64,000 nt of DNA from Flavitalea plasmicola (GTDB lineage Bacteria; Bacteroidota; Bacteroidia; Chitinophagales; Chitinophagaceae): assembly GCF_030546645.1 (NCBI RefSeq), contig NZ_JAUOTO010000002.1, positions 310,001 through 374,000 of the forward strand. Reading direction: 5' to 3'. Below, piece after piece: positions 1 through 7,696 of this stretch. The notes below the pieces were generated by a model. The model made no database searches and was not told the origin of the DNA. It saw nothing but the letters and a program-made list of their open reading frames with translations. The position numbers and the translations under genes are program-made. Numbering within the stretch: the stretch's first letter is position 1; each line of letters starts with the position of its first letter.

Positions 1-411
1 GGAGAATATTTTTTAAATCAGGCGTCGCAAGGCGATAGCATATCAAAATATCATTTGGAAGCAGGTATCGCTTACTGGCACACTATTAAAGCCGACACAA
101 AGGAAAAATGGAAAAGCATCCTACAACTTTACAATCATTTACTAGTTAATGAATATTCACCCATTGCGGCATTAAACAGAACTTATGCACTTGCCAAAGT
201 AAACGGAAAAAAGGAAGCGATCATTGAAGCGGAAAAGATAAACCTCGCCGACCATCATTTATACCATTGTCTTTTGGGAGAACTTTATACCGGCCTGGAC
301 AACGCAAAAGCAATTTCACATTTACAGCATGCTTTTACGCTTGCCAAATCAGCGGCCGATAAAATGCTTATTTCCAACAAGATACTGGGATGCAAGCAAC
401 AGGAACCATAA
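1..411 (+). CDS. ECF42-like RNA polymerase sigma factor, C-terminal part (5' end outside window)
   Basis: The reading frame is open from base 1 to the TAA at 411, so this is the last 136 residues of a longer protein. The visible part reads as the helical, TPR-like tail of ECF42/SigJ-type sigma factors (DUF6596-type). It contains a YHLEAGIAYWH segment, then ALYNHLL-like and PIAALNRTYALAKVNG segments and a repeat with LLGELYTGLDNAKAISHLQHA. In that family the tail follows the sigma2 and sigma4 DNA-binding regions, which here lie outside the window. The next gene (DUF5946-like) starts 11 bp downstream on the same strand and may be co-transcribed. The TTG at 55 is an internal codon, not the start. 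The family call rests on recognised sequence pattern only. Confidence 0.72.
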   Translation, partial: GEYFLNQASQGDSISKYHLEAGIAYWHTIKADTKEKWKSILQLYNHLLVNEYSPIAALNRTYALAKVNGKKEAIIEAEKINLADHHLYHCLLGELYTGLDNAKAISHLQHAFTLAKSAADKMLISNKILGCKQQEP

Positions 412-421
412 CAAACATCCA

Positions 422-829
422 ATGGCAATGAAATCTTATGATCTATATACTGAGCTTTCGTATTATACACTAAGTCATTCAGGCAGCAATTTTATTCACC
501 AACATATCGTAGACGCCTATACCGTGCAGACTGCCACTTCAACAACCAAACCGATCGCTTTGTGGTTTGGCCTTGTCGGCTTGTATTTGTATGTAGAAAA
601 GGGTTATACAGGACGGCAGGTGCAACAAATGCATGGTGACATCGCAAAACGGACAAAAGAATTCCCGGCTGTTGATCTTCCTCAGAAACGCGGCAATATA
701 ACCGTTGCTGATGTTTTGCAAAAACCACCCGGACCAGCGCGTGATCAAATGATCGAGGCCTGGTGTGCGGCTGTTTGGGAGGCATTCAAGGAGAACAGGG
801 AAGTGGTCACAACATGGCTATTTTATTGA
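422..829 (+). CDS. DUF5946-like small protein of unknown function
   Basis: This is a protein of about 135 residues. The start could be the ATG at 422 or the one at 428; the open frame extends further upstream but would overlap the sigma gene. The N-terminal motif YxELSYYTLSHSGSNFIHQHIVDAY, followed by a short hydrophobic stretch (IALWFGLVGLYLY), matches the pattern I recall for DUF5946 proteins, whose function is not established. There is no signal peptide and no recognisable catalytic motif. It lies 11 bp after the ECF sigma factor and its stop is 2 bp from the stop of the convergent VOC gene. Association with ECF-type regulators is the only functional clue. Confidence 0.62.
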   Translation: MAMKSYDLYTELSYYTLSHSGSNFIHQHIVDAYTVQTATSTTKPIALWFGLVGLYLYVEKGYTGRQVQQMHGDIAKRTKEFPAVDLPQKRGNITVADVLQKPPGPARDQMIEAWCAAVWEAFKENREVVTTWLFY

Positions 830-831
830 AT

Positions 832-1683
832 TTAGTCGAGCGTCGCCTGTACGATCTTTTCAATATCAAATTTTCGCATTTGCATAAACGCCTTCGCTGC
901 TTTGCCGGCCTTGTTGGGATCAGTCATTAATTTTCCCAGAACAGTAGGTATCACCTGCCAGGAAACACCAAATCTGTCTTTTAACCACCCGCACATGCTT
1001 TCCGCGCCGCGTTCCGTTAATTTTCCCCAGTAATGATCTATTTCTTCCTGGGTATTGCAATGTATCGTCAGGGAAACGCCTTCATTAAAGGCAAATTTGT
1101 GTGCATGTGCGCTTTCCATCAGCATAAATTTCTGGCCATCCAAGTCGATCCGGGCAAGCTTTACTTTTCCTTCTATATCGGGCAGCTCATCCTTTGAATA
1201 CCGGAGTATACTGTCTGTACCCGAATCTTTAAAAATGGAGGTGTAGTGTTGTATGGCTTCTTCCACTCGACCATATTGATCACCGACGAACAGGAGAAAG
1301 GGTGTGATCTTTTGACCCCCTGTTTCTATCTTTCCCAGTGAAAGTTGCCATGAAATACCAAACCGATCGCTGATCCAACCGTACTTTTCACTCCAGGGAT
1401 ACTTATCCAAAGGCATCTGTAAAGAACCGTCCCTGGAAAATGCTTCCCAAATATTGTCTATCTCTTCTTCTGTTTCACAGATGTAATACAATGAAATGGA
1501 TGGATTGGGCCTGTACATCGGACCTCCGTCCAGCAGGGTGATATGCTGTCCCGCCACCTCTATTTCGGTGACGATGGGCGACTGGACCACTATCCTTGCG
1601 CCGGGAAATACTTTACAATACAAGGCGGCGGCCTCCTTGGCCTGGTTATCGAACCATAGGCAGGGTGTAATCAGTTCTTTCAT
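832..1683 (-). CDS. VOC/PhnB-type tandem glyoxalase-fold protein
   Basis: Two PhnB-like (3-demethylubiquinone methyltransferase-like, glyoxalase fold) domains lie in tandem. The first has ITPCLWFDNQAKEAAALYCKVFP and SWQLS, the second has ITPFLLFVGDQ and SWQVIP. The family comprises metal-binding-fold proteins whose enzymatic activity is usually unknown. I choose the ATG at 1683 because homologs begin at MKxITPCLWFD. A longer start at 1752 overlaps the stop of the upstream AraC gene as TAATG and would add 23 non-conserved residues; translational coupling makes it a real alternative. The gene would be co-transcribed after the AraC regulator. Confidence 0.8.
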   Translation of the reverse strand: MKELITPCLWFDNQAKEAAALYCKVFPGARIVVQSPIVTEIEVAGQHITLLDGGPMYRPNPSISLYYICETEEEIDNIWEAFSRDGSLQMPLDKYPWSEKYGWISDRFGISWQLSLGKIETGGQKITPFLLFVGDQYGRVEEAIQHYTSIFKDSGTDSILRYSKDELPDIEGKVKLARIDLDGQKFMLMESAHAHKFAFNEGVSLTIHCNTQEEIDHYWGKLTERGAESMCGWLKDRFGVSWQVIPTVLGKLMTDPNKAGKAAKAFMQMRKFDIEKIVQATLD

Positions 1684-1751
1684 ATGTTTTACAGTTAAAT
1701 TTCGTGTAAAGTTGGGGTAGCCGCCTAACACTTCATTGTACAAAACCGACA

Positions 1752-2510
1752 TTATTTCTTCTTCAGGCCAAATTGAAGGTAATCATTAGGTGTCGTATCT
1801 GTAAATTCTTTAAAAGAGCGTATATAATGGCTCTGATCAAAATAGCCGTTGGCATAGGCCACATCGGTCAATTTATCAAACTGCCCGGCCTTTAACTGGT
1901 AAAAGGCCATCTGGAACTGGCAGATCCTCCGGTATTCGTTGGCTGCGATGCCGACATACTTTTTAAAGATCCGCTGGAATGTTCTTTCTGTCAGGCGGAG
2001 TTCCTGCAGTATTTGAGCAAGCACATCGGTCTTGGGATCCTCCAGCATTTTATCGGTAGCATATCGTACGATCTCACATTCCCTTCGGTTGGACGTCACC
2101 TGAGTAAGCACGAAATGGTGCAGCACCTCCATTTTTTCTGCTGTTGATGGCGCGTGTATCAATTGAAGGTTCAATGCCATCGCCTTTTGCGGATTCCAGC
2201 AATTTAGTTCGATGGGCTCATTTTTGAGTTCCCGGGCCGATAGTTTAAAAGCAGGGCCTATGGCAAATGGCTTGAATAAAACAGCGATCAGGGCGGCGTC
2301 ATCATTTACGGCCCACGATTCAGCATCAACTGCCTTTCCGAAGAGGGAGAGGCGATGATGATCGTTTTGCGATGTGTACAGCAGTGCCGGCACGCCGTTG
2401 GTAAATAAAGGCAGATCGTCAGCCGCAAGGGGGTTGGAATTATCCAGGACTAAAATAGTCTGGACGTAATCTTTCAATATGGGGTCTATTTTGCTATACC
2501 ACTGCTGCAT
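1752..2510 (-). CDS. AraC-family transcriptional regulator with DUF6597-like N-terminus
   Basis: This 252-residue regulator has an N-terminal sensor region with QWYSKIDPILKDYVQTILVLD and FTNGVPALLY, resembling the DUF6597 module. A C-terminal AraC double helix-turn-helix follows at about residues 150-245, with LRLTERTFQRIFKKYVGIAANEYRRICQFQMA and GYFDQSHYIRSFKEFTDTTPNDYLQFG. I take the ATG at 2510; the open frame can be extended with a TTG at 2528. Its stop overlaps a possible start of the VOC gene (TAATG), so both are likely one transcript. The ligand is unknown. Confidence 0.85.
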   Translation of the reverse strand: MQQWYSKIDPILKDYVQTILVLDNSNPLAADDLPLFTNGVPALLYTSQNDHHRLSLFGKAVDAESWAVNDDAALIAVLFKPFAIGPAFKLSARELKNEPIELNCWNPQKAMALNLQLIHAPSTAEKMEVLHHFVLTQVTSNRRECEIVRYATDKMLEDPKTDVLAQILQELRLTERTFQRIFKKYVGIAANEYRRICQFQMAFYQLKAGQFDKLTDVAYANGYFDQSHYIRSFKEFTDTTPNDYLQFGLKKK

Positions 2511-2591
2511 AAGAAAAATCTGGCACAAAGATGGCCAAATTCCCAGATTTGTCCAAACTCCGGAGGGAAATATGACAGATGTGACCGGGTA

Positions 2592-2622
2592 ACGATCCCG
2601 CCCGGTTTCCGGGCGGGATCGT
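2592..2622 (-). terminator. Perfect 14-bp GC-rich hairpin
   Basis: The arms ACGATCCCGCCCGG and CCGGGCGGGATCGT are perfect complements separated by only TTT. The hairpin lies just after the stop of the AhpD-like gene and before the AraC gene, so termination of the AhpD-like transcript is the simplest role. A U-tract is missing, so it could instead be an RNA-stabilising structure. Confidence 0.6.
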
Positions 2623-2627
2623 CTGCG

Positions 2628-3101
2628 CTATTGAACGGCATGCACCCCGGGCTTGTAGGTGCCGACAACCGCCCTATTCGGGAATGCGAGATTTACGCGA
2701 TTGTAACCATTAATTGCGATGACCGCCAGCGTAAGGTCGATTAATTCTTCTTCACCGAATTCTTCCAACGCCGCCTCATATATTTCGTCCGACACCGCAC
2801 GGCCTTCCAGTTTTGTCAATGCTTCGGCCCAGGCCAGTGCCGCACGTTCCCGGTCAGAGTAAAACGGGGCTTCGCGCCAGGCGGGCAAAACATACAGGCG
2901 CTGCTCACTTTCTCCGCCATCGCGAAGATCTTTGGTGTGCATGTCCAGGCAATACGCACATCCGTTGATCTGAGACACCCGGTAATAGATCAGCTCTAAA
3001 AGCGCCCGCTCCACTGACGATCTGGAAAGGTAGGCGCCCATAGCATACATTGCCTTCATAGCAGGCATTCCTTTTTCAACAACATTGAGTCTCTGTTTCA
3101 T
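2628..3101 (-). CDS. Carboxymuconolactone decarboxylase / AhpD-like protein
   Basis: This 157-residue protein has the AhpD-type redox motif NGCAYCLDMH (CxxCxxxH) at about residues 46-55, followed by the typical helical ERAALAWAEALT segment. AhpD-like proteins are alkylhydroperoxidase partners or peroxidases that work through the cysteine pair; many in this family are of unknown physiological role. The ATG at 3101 has no upstream competitor. It is transcribed divergently from the metallo-beta-lactamase-fold gene across a 218-bp intergenic region and is followed by a strong hairpin at 2592-2622. A peroxide or electrophile defence role is an inference from the motif. Confidence 0.88.
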   Translation of the reverse strand: MKQRLNVVEKGMPAMKAMYAMGAYLSRSSVERALLELIYYRVSQINGCAYCLDMHTKDLRDGGESEQRLYVLPAWREAPFYSDRERAALAWAEALTKLEGRAVSDEIYEAALEEFGEEELIDLTLAVIAINGYNRVNLAFPNRAVVGTYKPGVHAVQ

Positions 3102-3258
3102 TTTAGTTTTTTTAAGTTTGACAGATACCCTAATAATGACTGAGAAGGACAGAATTGGACATATGCCGAAAATTATTTTCGGGGGGGGTGTTCCATTTTA
3201 AAGTTCTGGCAATCAGCAACAGTTTCATTTTGGTGCCCAGATTACCAATTAGTGCATA

Positions 3259-3295
3259 CTTGTCTCAAGGTCACAAAACAAATAGTTTTGTGACC
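3259..3295 (+). promoter_or_regulatory. Bacteroidota-type promoter overlapped by an 11-bp palindrome
   Basis: A CTTG at 3259-3262 is followed after 20 bp by TAGTTTTG at 3283-3290. These match the Bacteroidota -33 (TTTG, three of four) and -7 (TAnnTTTG, exact) elements. The -7 element lies inside a perfect inverted repeat at 3269-3295: GGTCACAAAAC, 5-bp spacer, GTTTTGTGACC. A protein bound to the palindrome would block the promoter, so this is a repressor-operator candidate. The ATG of the hydrolase follows 25 bp after the repeat. Confidence 0.55.
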
Positions 3296-3319
3296 CAACA
3301 TTACAAAATCGTACAATTC

Positions 3320-4300
3320 ATGAACAGGAGAACCGTATTAAAAAGAACAGGCATTGCAGCTGTGGCGGCCGTATCGCCCTTTCCGGCATTGTTTTCAGGC
3401 GCATCAAACCTATTAACTACCAACACCGGATCCTTTCGTTTTAAAGTAGGCGATCTGCAGCTGTGGACCGTGACAGACGGTCATGCATTATTCAAGCCTG
3501 CACAACCCATCTTCGCGCCGGATGTCAGACCGGATGCCATTAATGACCTATTGAAGGAAAATTTTCTTGCGGAAGGCGCCGTCGATATTGCTTTCAACGT
3601 ACTGGTCCTGCAAAAAGACAAAGAGCTGATCCTTTTTGACACGGGATGCGGCATCAACTTCGGCCCCGAGTCGGGTAAGCTACCGGACAACCTACGAAAC
3701 GCCGGCATACATCCAACGGACGTCACTGCCATTTTGCTGACGCATGGACATCCGGACCATATCGGAGGATTGCTGGATAAAGACGGCAACCAGGTATTCC
3801 CTAAGGCCGCCGTTTATATTGCAGCACCCGAGTATAATTTCTGGATGAAGGGCGAACCGGATTTCTCAAAAAGCAAATTCCCCGATAAAAATGCCACAGC
3901 CGCGTGGGTAAAGCTTGCCAGGACCAACCTTGCTGCTTACCAGGATCGCCTGCACCTGTTCAATGACGGAGATGTTCTGTTCGGGTGTATAAAAACCCGG
4001 ATAGTGCCCGGTCATACTCCTGGTCATACCATCACAGAAATTCATTCGGGCGATGAAGTTTTGCTGCATATGGGCGACACTGCCCATGATCATGTTATTC
4101 TTTTGGCACACCCTGAATGGGGTGTCGGGTTTGATACGGATTTTGACCAGGCGGCCAGGGCGAGAAGGAAAGTTCTGACAGAACTGGCTGAAAGACGAGT
4201 AGGAGTTTTCGCCTTTCACCTGCCATGGCCTGGGCTTGGTCATGTAAGACGCAGCGGTGCGGGTTTCGAATGGGTGGAGCGCGCGATTGCTACTCCCTGA
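3320..4300 (+). CDS. Tat-exported metallo-beta-lactamase-fold hydrolase
   Basis: This 326-residue protein belongs to the MBL superfamily. The zinc-binding motif THGHPDH is at residues 141-147 (HxHxDH complete). GHTPGHT follows near residue 232 and a late metal-ligand-like FHLPWPGLGH near the C-terminus. The N-terminus NRRTVLKRTGIAAVAAVS is a twin-arginine-type signal, pointing to folded export to the periplasm. I take the ATG at 3320 because it gives this signal and follows the promoter at 3259-3295; an upstream TTG-type extension would run through that promoter. The family includes lactonases and quorum-quenching enzymes as well as other hydrolases; the substrate cannot be told from sequence. 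Confidence 0.87.
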   Translation: MNRRTVLKRTGIAAVAAVSPFPALFSGASNLLTTNTGSFRFKVGDLQLWTVTDGHALFKPAQPIFAPDVRPDAINDLLKENFLAEGAVDIAFNVLVLQKDKELILFDTGCGINFGPESGKLPDNLRNAGIHPTDVTAILLTHGHPDHIGGLLDKDGNQVFPKAAVYIAAPEYNFWMKGEPDFSKSKFPDKNATAAWVKLARTNLAAYQDRLHLFNDGDVLFGCIKTRIVPGHTPGHTITEIHSGDEVLLHMGDTAHDHVILLAHPEWGVGFDTDFDQAARARRKVLTELAERRVGVFAFHLPWPGLGHVRRSGAGFEWVERAIATP

Positions 4301-4368
4301 AGCGGGTTTAAATCAGGCGACGCGTTTGGAAAGGTGATCATCACCATCTAAAGACCGCATTCCTTCTT

Positions 4369-6090
4369 TCAATGGAGATCTCTCCTCACCTCCCCTCCCG
4401 ACCCTCCGCGTAAGATATCCATATCCGCCCCCAGGTGCGCCTGCTGTACATGGTCGATATACAACCGTACGTACCCCCTTGTAGTCGCAGGCTCGGGCGG
4501 CATCCACTGGGCCTTTCTGGCGGCAAGCTCCTCATCGGGGACATCCAGGTGCAGTCTTCTGGCGGCCACGTCCAGCTCGATCATGTCCCCGTCCCGCACC
4601 AGGGCCAGCGTGCCCCCAACCGAGGATTCGGGGGATACGTGCAGGACCACCGTGCCGCCGGCGGTGCCGCTCATGCGACCGTCGGAAATGCGCACCATAT
4701 CTTTTACTCCCTTTTGCAGCAGCTGCATAGGCAGGTCTACATTACCCACCTCGGGCATACCCGGATAGCCCACCGGGCCTACGCCTTTCAATACGATGAC
4801 ACAGGATCCGTCTATTTCGAGCGCCGGATCATCTATACGCGCATGATAGTCTTCCATGCTTTCGAATACCACTGCCCTTCCGCGGTGCTTCAGTAAATGC
4901 GGGGATGCGGCGGAAGGCTTGATGACGGCGCCCTGTTCGCACAAATTGCCTTTCAGCACCGCCATGCCGGCCTCATGCTGCAGGGGACGCTCCAGCGGGG
5001 CGATCACGTCTGTGTTGTAGCAGGGCGACACGGCGCAATTGGCGCCGAGGCTTTTCCCATTGACGGTGAGGGCATCGTTGTGCAGGTAGGAACGCATCTC
5101 CCTTATGATCACCGGGAGGCCGCCCGCGTAGTAGAAATCCTCCATCAGGTAGCTGCCCGAAGGTTTCAGGTTCAGCAGCAAAGGTATTTTGCCGCCGAGC
5201 GCGTCGAAATCTTCCAGCGCCAGTGGCACTCCTATGCGACCGGCAATGGCCAATAAATGAATGATAAAATTAGTCGAGCCGCCGATGGCCGAGTTGACGA
5301 CGATGGCATTTTCAAAAGCCTGGCGGGTGAGTATGCGGGAAAGCTTCAGGCCTTCGCGCACCATTTCCACGATGCGGCGGCCACTTAGCTGCGCCATTAG
5401 TTTCTTACGTGCATCCACCGCGGGGATAGCGGCGGCGCCGGGCAGAGTCAATCCGAGGGACTCCGCCATGCAGGCCATGGTGCTGGCGGTCCCCATCGTC
5501 ATGCAATGGCCCTGGCTGCGGGCCACGCCTGTCTCCACCTCATGAATATCTTCCGGCGTATAATTTTCCACCCCCTGTTTCTCTTTGATCATCCAGTTGA
5601 AGGAGCCGCTGCCGATGCATTCTCCGCGAAAGCGCCCGTTGAGCATGGGGCCGCCGGGCACGATGATGGTAGGCAGGTCTACGCTGCAGGCGCCCATCAA
5701 GGTGCTGGGAGTGGTCTTGTCGCAGCCGGTGAGGAGCACCACTCCGTCGAGGGGATTGGCCCGAATGCTTTCCTCGGTGTCCATGCTGGCCAGGTTGCGG
5801 AACAGCATCGAAGTAGGACGCATCACCGTCTCGCCCAGCGAGGTCACGGGGAACTCCACGGGGAAGCCGCCGGCTTCCAGCACGCCGCGTTTCACCACTT
5901 CGGCAAAATCCCTCAGGTGGCCGTTGCAGGGAGTCAGCTCGCTCCAGGTATTACAGATGCCTATCACCGGTCTGTTCACGAAATAATCGTCGGGATAGCC
6001 CTGGGTACGGAACCATGACCGGTGTACAAATCCCATTTTGTCGGATTTACCGAACCAGTCGTGGCTTCTCAGTTTCTTTTCGTTGCTCAT
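4369..6090 (-). CDS. IlvD/Edd-family sugar-acid dehydratase, L-arabonate/pentonate dehydratase type
   Basis: This 573-residue [2Fe-2S] dehydratase would convert an aldonate to a 2-keto-3-deoxy acid in the cytoplasm. Cys55 (SELTPCN), Cys123 (TGCDKTTPS) and Cys196 (SQGHCMTMG) lie at a constant offset of four residues from the Fe-S cysteines 59, 127 and 200 of rhizobial L-arabonate dehydratase. Lys125 takes the place of its Mg-binding carbamylated lysine. The SDGRMSGT segment carries the catalytic-serine region. The SusD stop lies only 5 bp upstream, so SusC, SusD and this enzyme form one operon. That context suggests the substrate or its precursor enters through the SusCD porter. Other aldonates (D-xylonate, L-fuconate, D-galactonate) remain possible. 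Confidence 0.9.
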   Translation of the reverse strand: MSNEKKLRSHDWFGKSDKMGFVHRSWFRTQGYPDDYFVNRPVIGICNTWSELTPCNGHLRDFAEVVKRGVLEAGGFPVEFPVTSLGETVMRPTSMLFRNLASMDTEESIRANPLDGVVLLTGCDKTTPSTLMGACSVDLPTIIVPGGPMLNGRFRGECIGSGSFNWMIKEKQGVENYTPEDIHEVETGVARSQGHCMTMGTASTMACMAESLGLTLPGAAAIPAVDARKKLMAQLSGRRIVEMVREGLKLSRILTRQAFENAIVVNSAIGGSTNFIIHLLAIAGRIGVPLALEDFDALGGKIPLLLNLKPSGSYLMEDFYYAGGLPVIIREMRSYLHNDALTVNGKSLGANCAVSPCYNTDVIAPLERPLQHEAGMAVLKGNLCEQGAVIKPSAASPHLLKHRGRAVVFESMEDYHARIDDPALEIDGSCVIVLKGVGPVGYPGMPEVGNVDLPMQLLQKGVKDMVRISDGRMSGTAGGTVVLHVSPESSVGGTLALVRDGDMIELDVAARRLHLDVPDEELAARKAQWMPPEPATTRGYVRLYIDHVQQAHLGADMDILRGGSGGEVRRDLH

Positions 6091-6095
6091 GGTTG

Positions 6096-7646
6096 TTATG
6101 GTTTATCCCACCACACCTGGGTGCTAAGCTTATCAGGGCCCTGATCTGTGATCGCCTCATTCACGTTGGTGGTATTTACACTCAATTCGGAAGTAGGATA
6201 GGTAAGTCTTCTGATGAAAGTGCCGTTGGGTACATCCGGATTATTGGGCTGCCCGTAAGGATTGGCTGTCAGGGCCGGGAATCCGCTCCTTCTGAAATTC
6301 GCAAAGGCTTCGGGACCATTTAGAAAAGAAGCGATCCAATACTGGGTATTGATCTGTTCCAGCTCATTGCCGGCGGTCAGCGGGTGGGCGGTGACGTAAG
6401 CTTCGCGATCAGGACCGGCGACGGCGGAATTAGGGTCGTATAGCGCCATCTGGTCCATATGCGCCCTGATACCGTCAGAGAAATATTGATCAGCCGTGCT
6501 GCTGGTGATCCATCCCCTGAAGCGGGCCTCGGCCAGCAGGAGGTTCGTCTGCGCCGCAGTGACCAGGAACACAGGCGAAGAGATCTTTACTATTCTACGG
6601 CGATCTACCTGGCTGTAATCATAAAAGCTGGCCAGTCCGTCCGCCTGGGCTTTGGCTACGATGGACCCGTTGTCATATCCTACCGGCATGCCTATCTGTT
6701 TCGTGGGATCGGTGCTGCCCACGGCAACTGTCTGGCCCGCCCCGCTGGCAGCGCCCACATACCGGATGGCTATGGATTGCAGGCGGGGATCATTGGTGCT
6801 CTTTAGCTGGTCCACGAATGGCTTGGTCAGGTAGAAATTCGCGGCCTCGCTGCCGTTGAGCGTACCTCCGATGGGCTGCGTGAAGTTGGCGTCATGGCGG
6901 ATATAGGCATTGTCGGCATTGCCCGTAATGACGCCACCGGCTACGGCCGCCTGTACCGCGGTCTGCGCTTTAGCGGATTCTTTTTTGCTCAGTCGCATAC
7001 CGGCTCTCAACAGCAGAGAATAAGCGAATTTCTTCCACTGACCTACATTGCCGGCATACAGCACGTCTCCCGACTCGATGGCGCCTGCAGGGTCCAGCGC
7101 TGCCGCCGCGTCCGTCAGCTCCTGTATGATCTTCGGGTAAATATCCTGCTGCTTGTCATATTTGGGAAACAGTACCCGGTCTGTGAGACCGGCGCCGCCT
7201 TCCAGGTAAGGGATGTCGCCATACTCATCTGTCAGGATCATAAAAACATAGGATTGGAATATGCGCGCCATATTGTACATGTTGCTCCTCGCCGGAAGGT
7301 CCTTCGAGCGCATCAGGGCATCATGCGTATTCTTGATCACGCTCTGGTAATACGCTGTCCACAATGGTTGCGTGGTCACGTCGCGGCTGTCCTGGTTGAA
7401 ATTGGCGCCTGCCAGTACCCCACCGTTGGGTGTCACCATCTGCTGCACGATGCCTACATCGAACACCAGGGTTTTCACCGGGTAGGAGGTATTGATGATG
7501 GCCTGGTTCAGCAAAAGCGCAGGGTCCAGCGAAGTGGGGCTGGTCTTGTTCTTATTCAGGTCCGACAGCCCTTTTTCACAGGATGTCATGGCGAGCAGGA
7601 ACAAAACAGATAAACTATAGCTTACAATCTTTTTATCGACGTTCAT
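6096..7646 (-). CDS. SusD/RagB-like nutrient-binding outer-membrane lipoprotein (SusD-like_2 type)
   Basis: This 516-residue protein has a lipoprotein signal ending LAMTSC with Cys near residue 21. The body shows the SusD-like_2 pattern: SPTSLDPALLLNQAI, then FQSYVFMILTDEYGDIPY, WKKFAYSLLLRAGMRLSK and a late LLLAEARFRG helix. SusD-like proteins form the lid over the SusC porter and bind the ligand at the cell surface. I take the ATG at 7646; an in-frame ATG at 7685 would put 13 extra residues before an otherwise normal signal peptide. It sits between SusC (50 bp upstream) and the IlvD/Edd dehydratase (5 bp downstream), making an acidic sugar or short aldonate-containing oligosaccharide a plausible ligand. 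Confidence 0.92.
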   Translation of the reverse strand: MNVDKKIVSYSLSVLFLLAMTSCEKGLSDLNKNKTSPTSLDPALLLNQAIINTSYPVKTLVFDVGIVQQMVTPNGGVLAGANFNQDSRDVTTQPLWTAYYQSVIKNTHDALMRSKDLPARSNMYNMARIFQSYVFMILTDEYGDIPYLEGGAGLTDRVLFPKYDKQQDIYPKIIQELTDAAAALDPAGAIESGDVLYAGNVGQWKKFAYSLLLRAGMRLSKKESAKAQTAVQAAVAGGVITGNADNAYIRHDANFTQPIGGTLNGSEAANFYLTKPFVDQLKSTNDPRLQSIAIRYVGAASGAGQTVAVGSTDPTKQIGMPVGYDNGSIVAKAQADGLASFYDYSQVDRRRIVKISSPVFLVTAAQTNLLLAEARFRGWITSSTADQYFSDGIRAHMDQMALYDPNSAVAGPDREAYVTAHPLTAGNELEQINTQYWIASFLNGPEAFANFRRSGFPALTANPYGQPNNPDVPNGTFIRRLTYPTSELSVNTTNVNEAITDQGPDKLSTQVWWDKP

Positions 7647-7696
7647 ATTCGTCTTATTAAGGAGTTGAAGAATCTTGGATCTCATGATCGGGAGTT

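Noticed and set aside
3181-3188. Run of eight G as a phase-variation tract
   Set aside because: It lies outside any gene once the hydrolase start is placed at 3320, and upstream of the promoter; nothing suggests switching.
4330-4350. Dyad GGTGAT-C-ATCACC as terminator between convergent genes
   Set aside because: The arms are only 6 bp around a single base and there is no U-run; it cannot form a proper hairpin.
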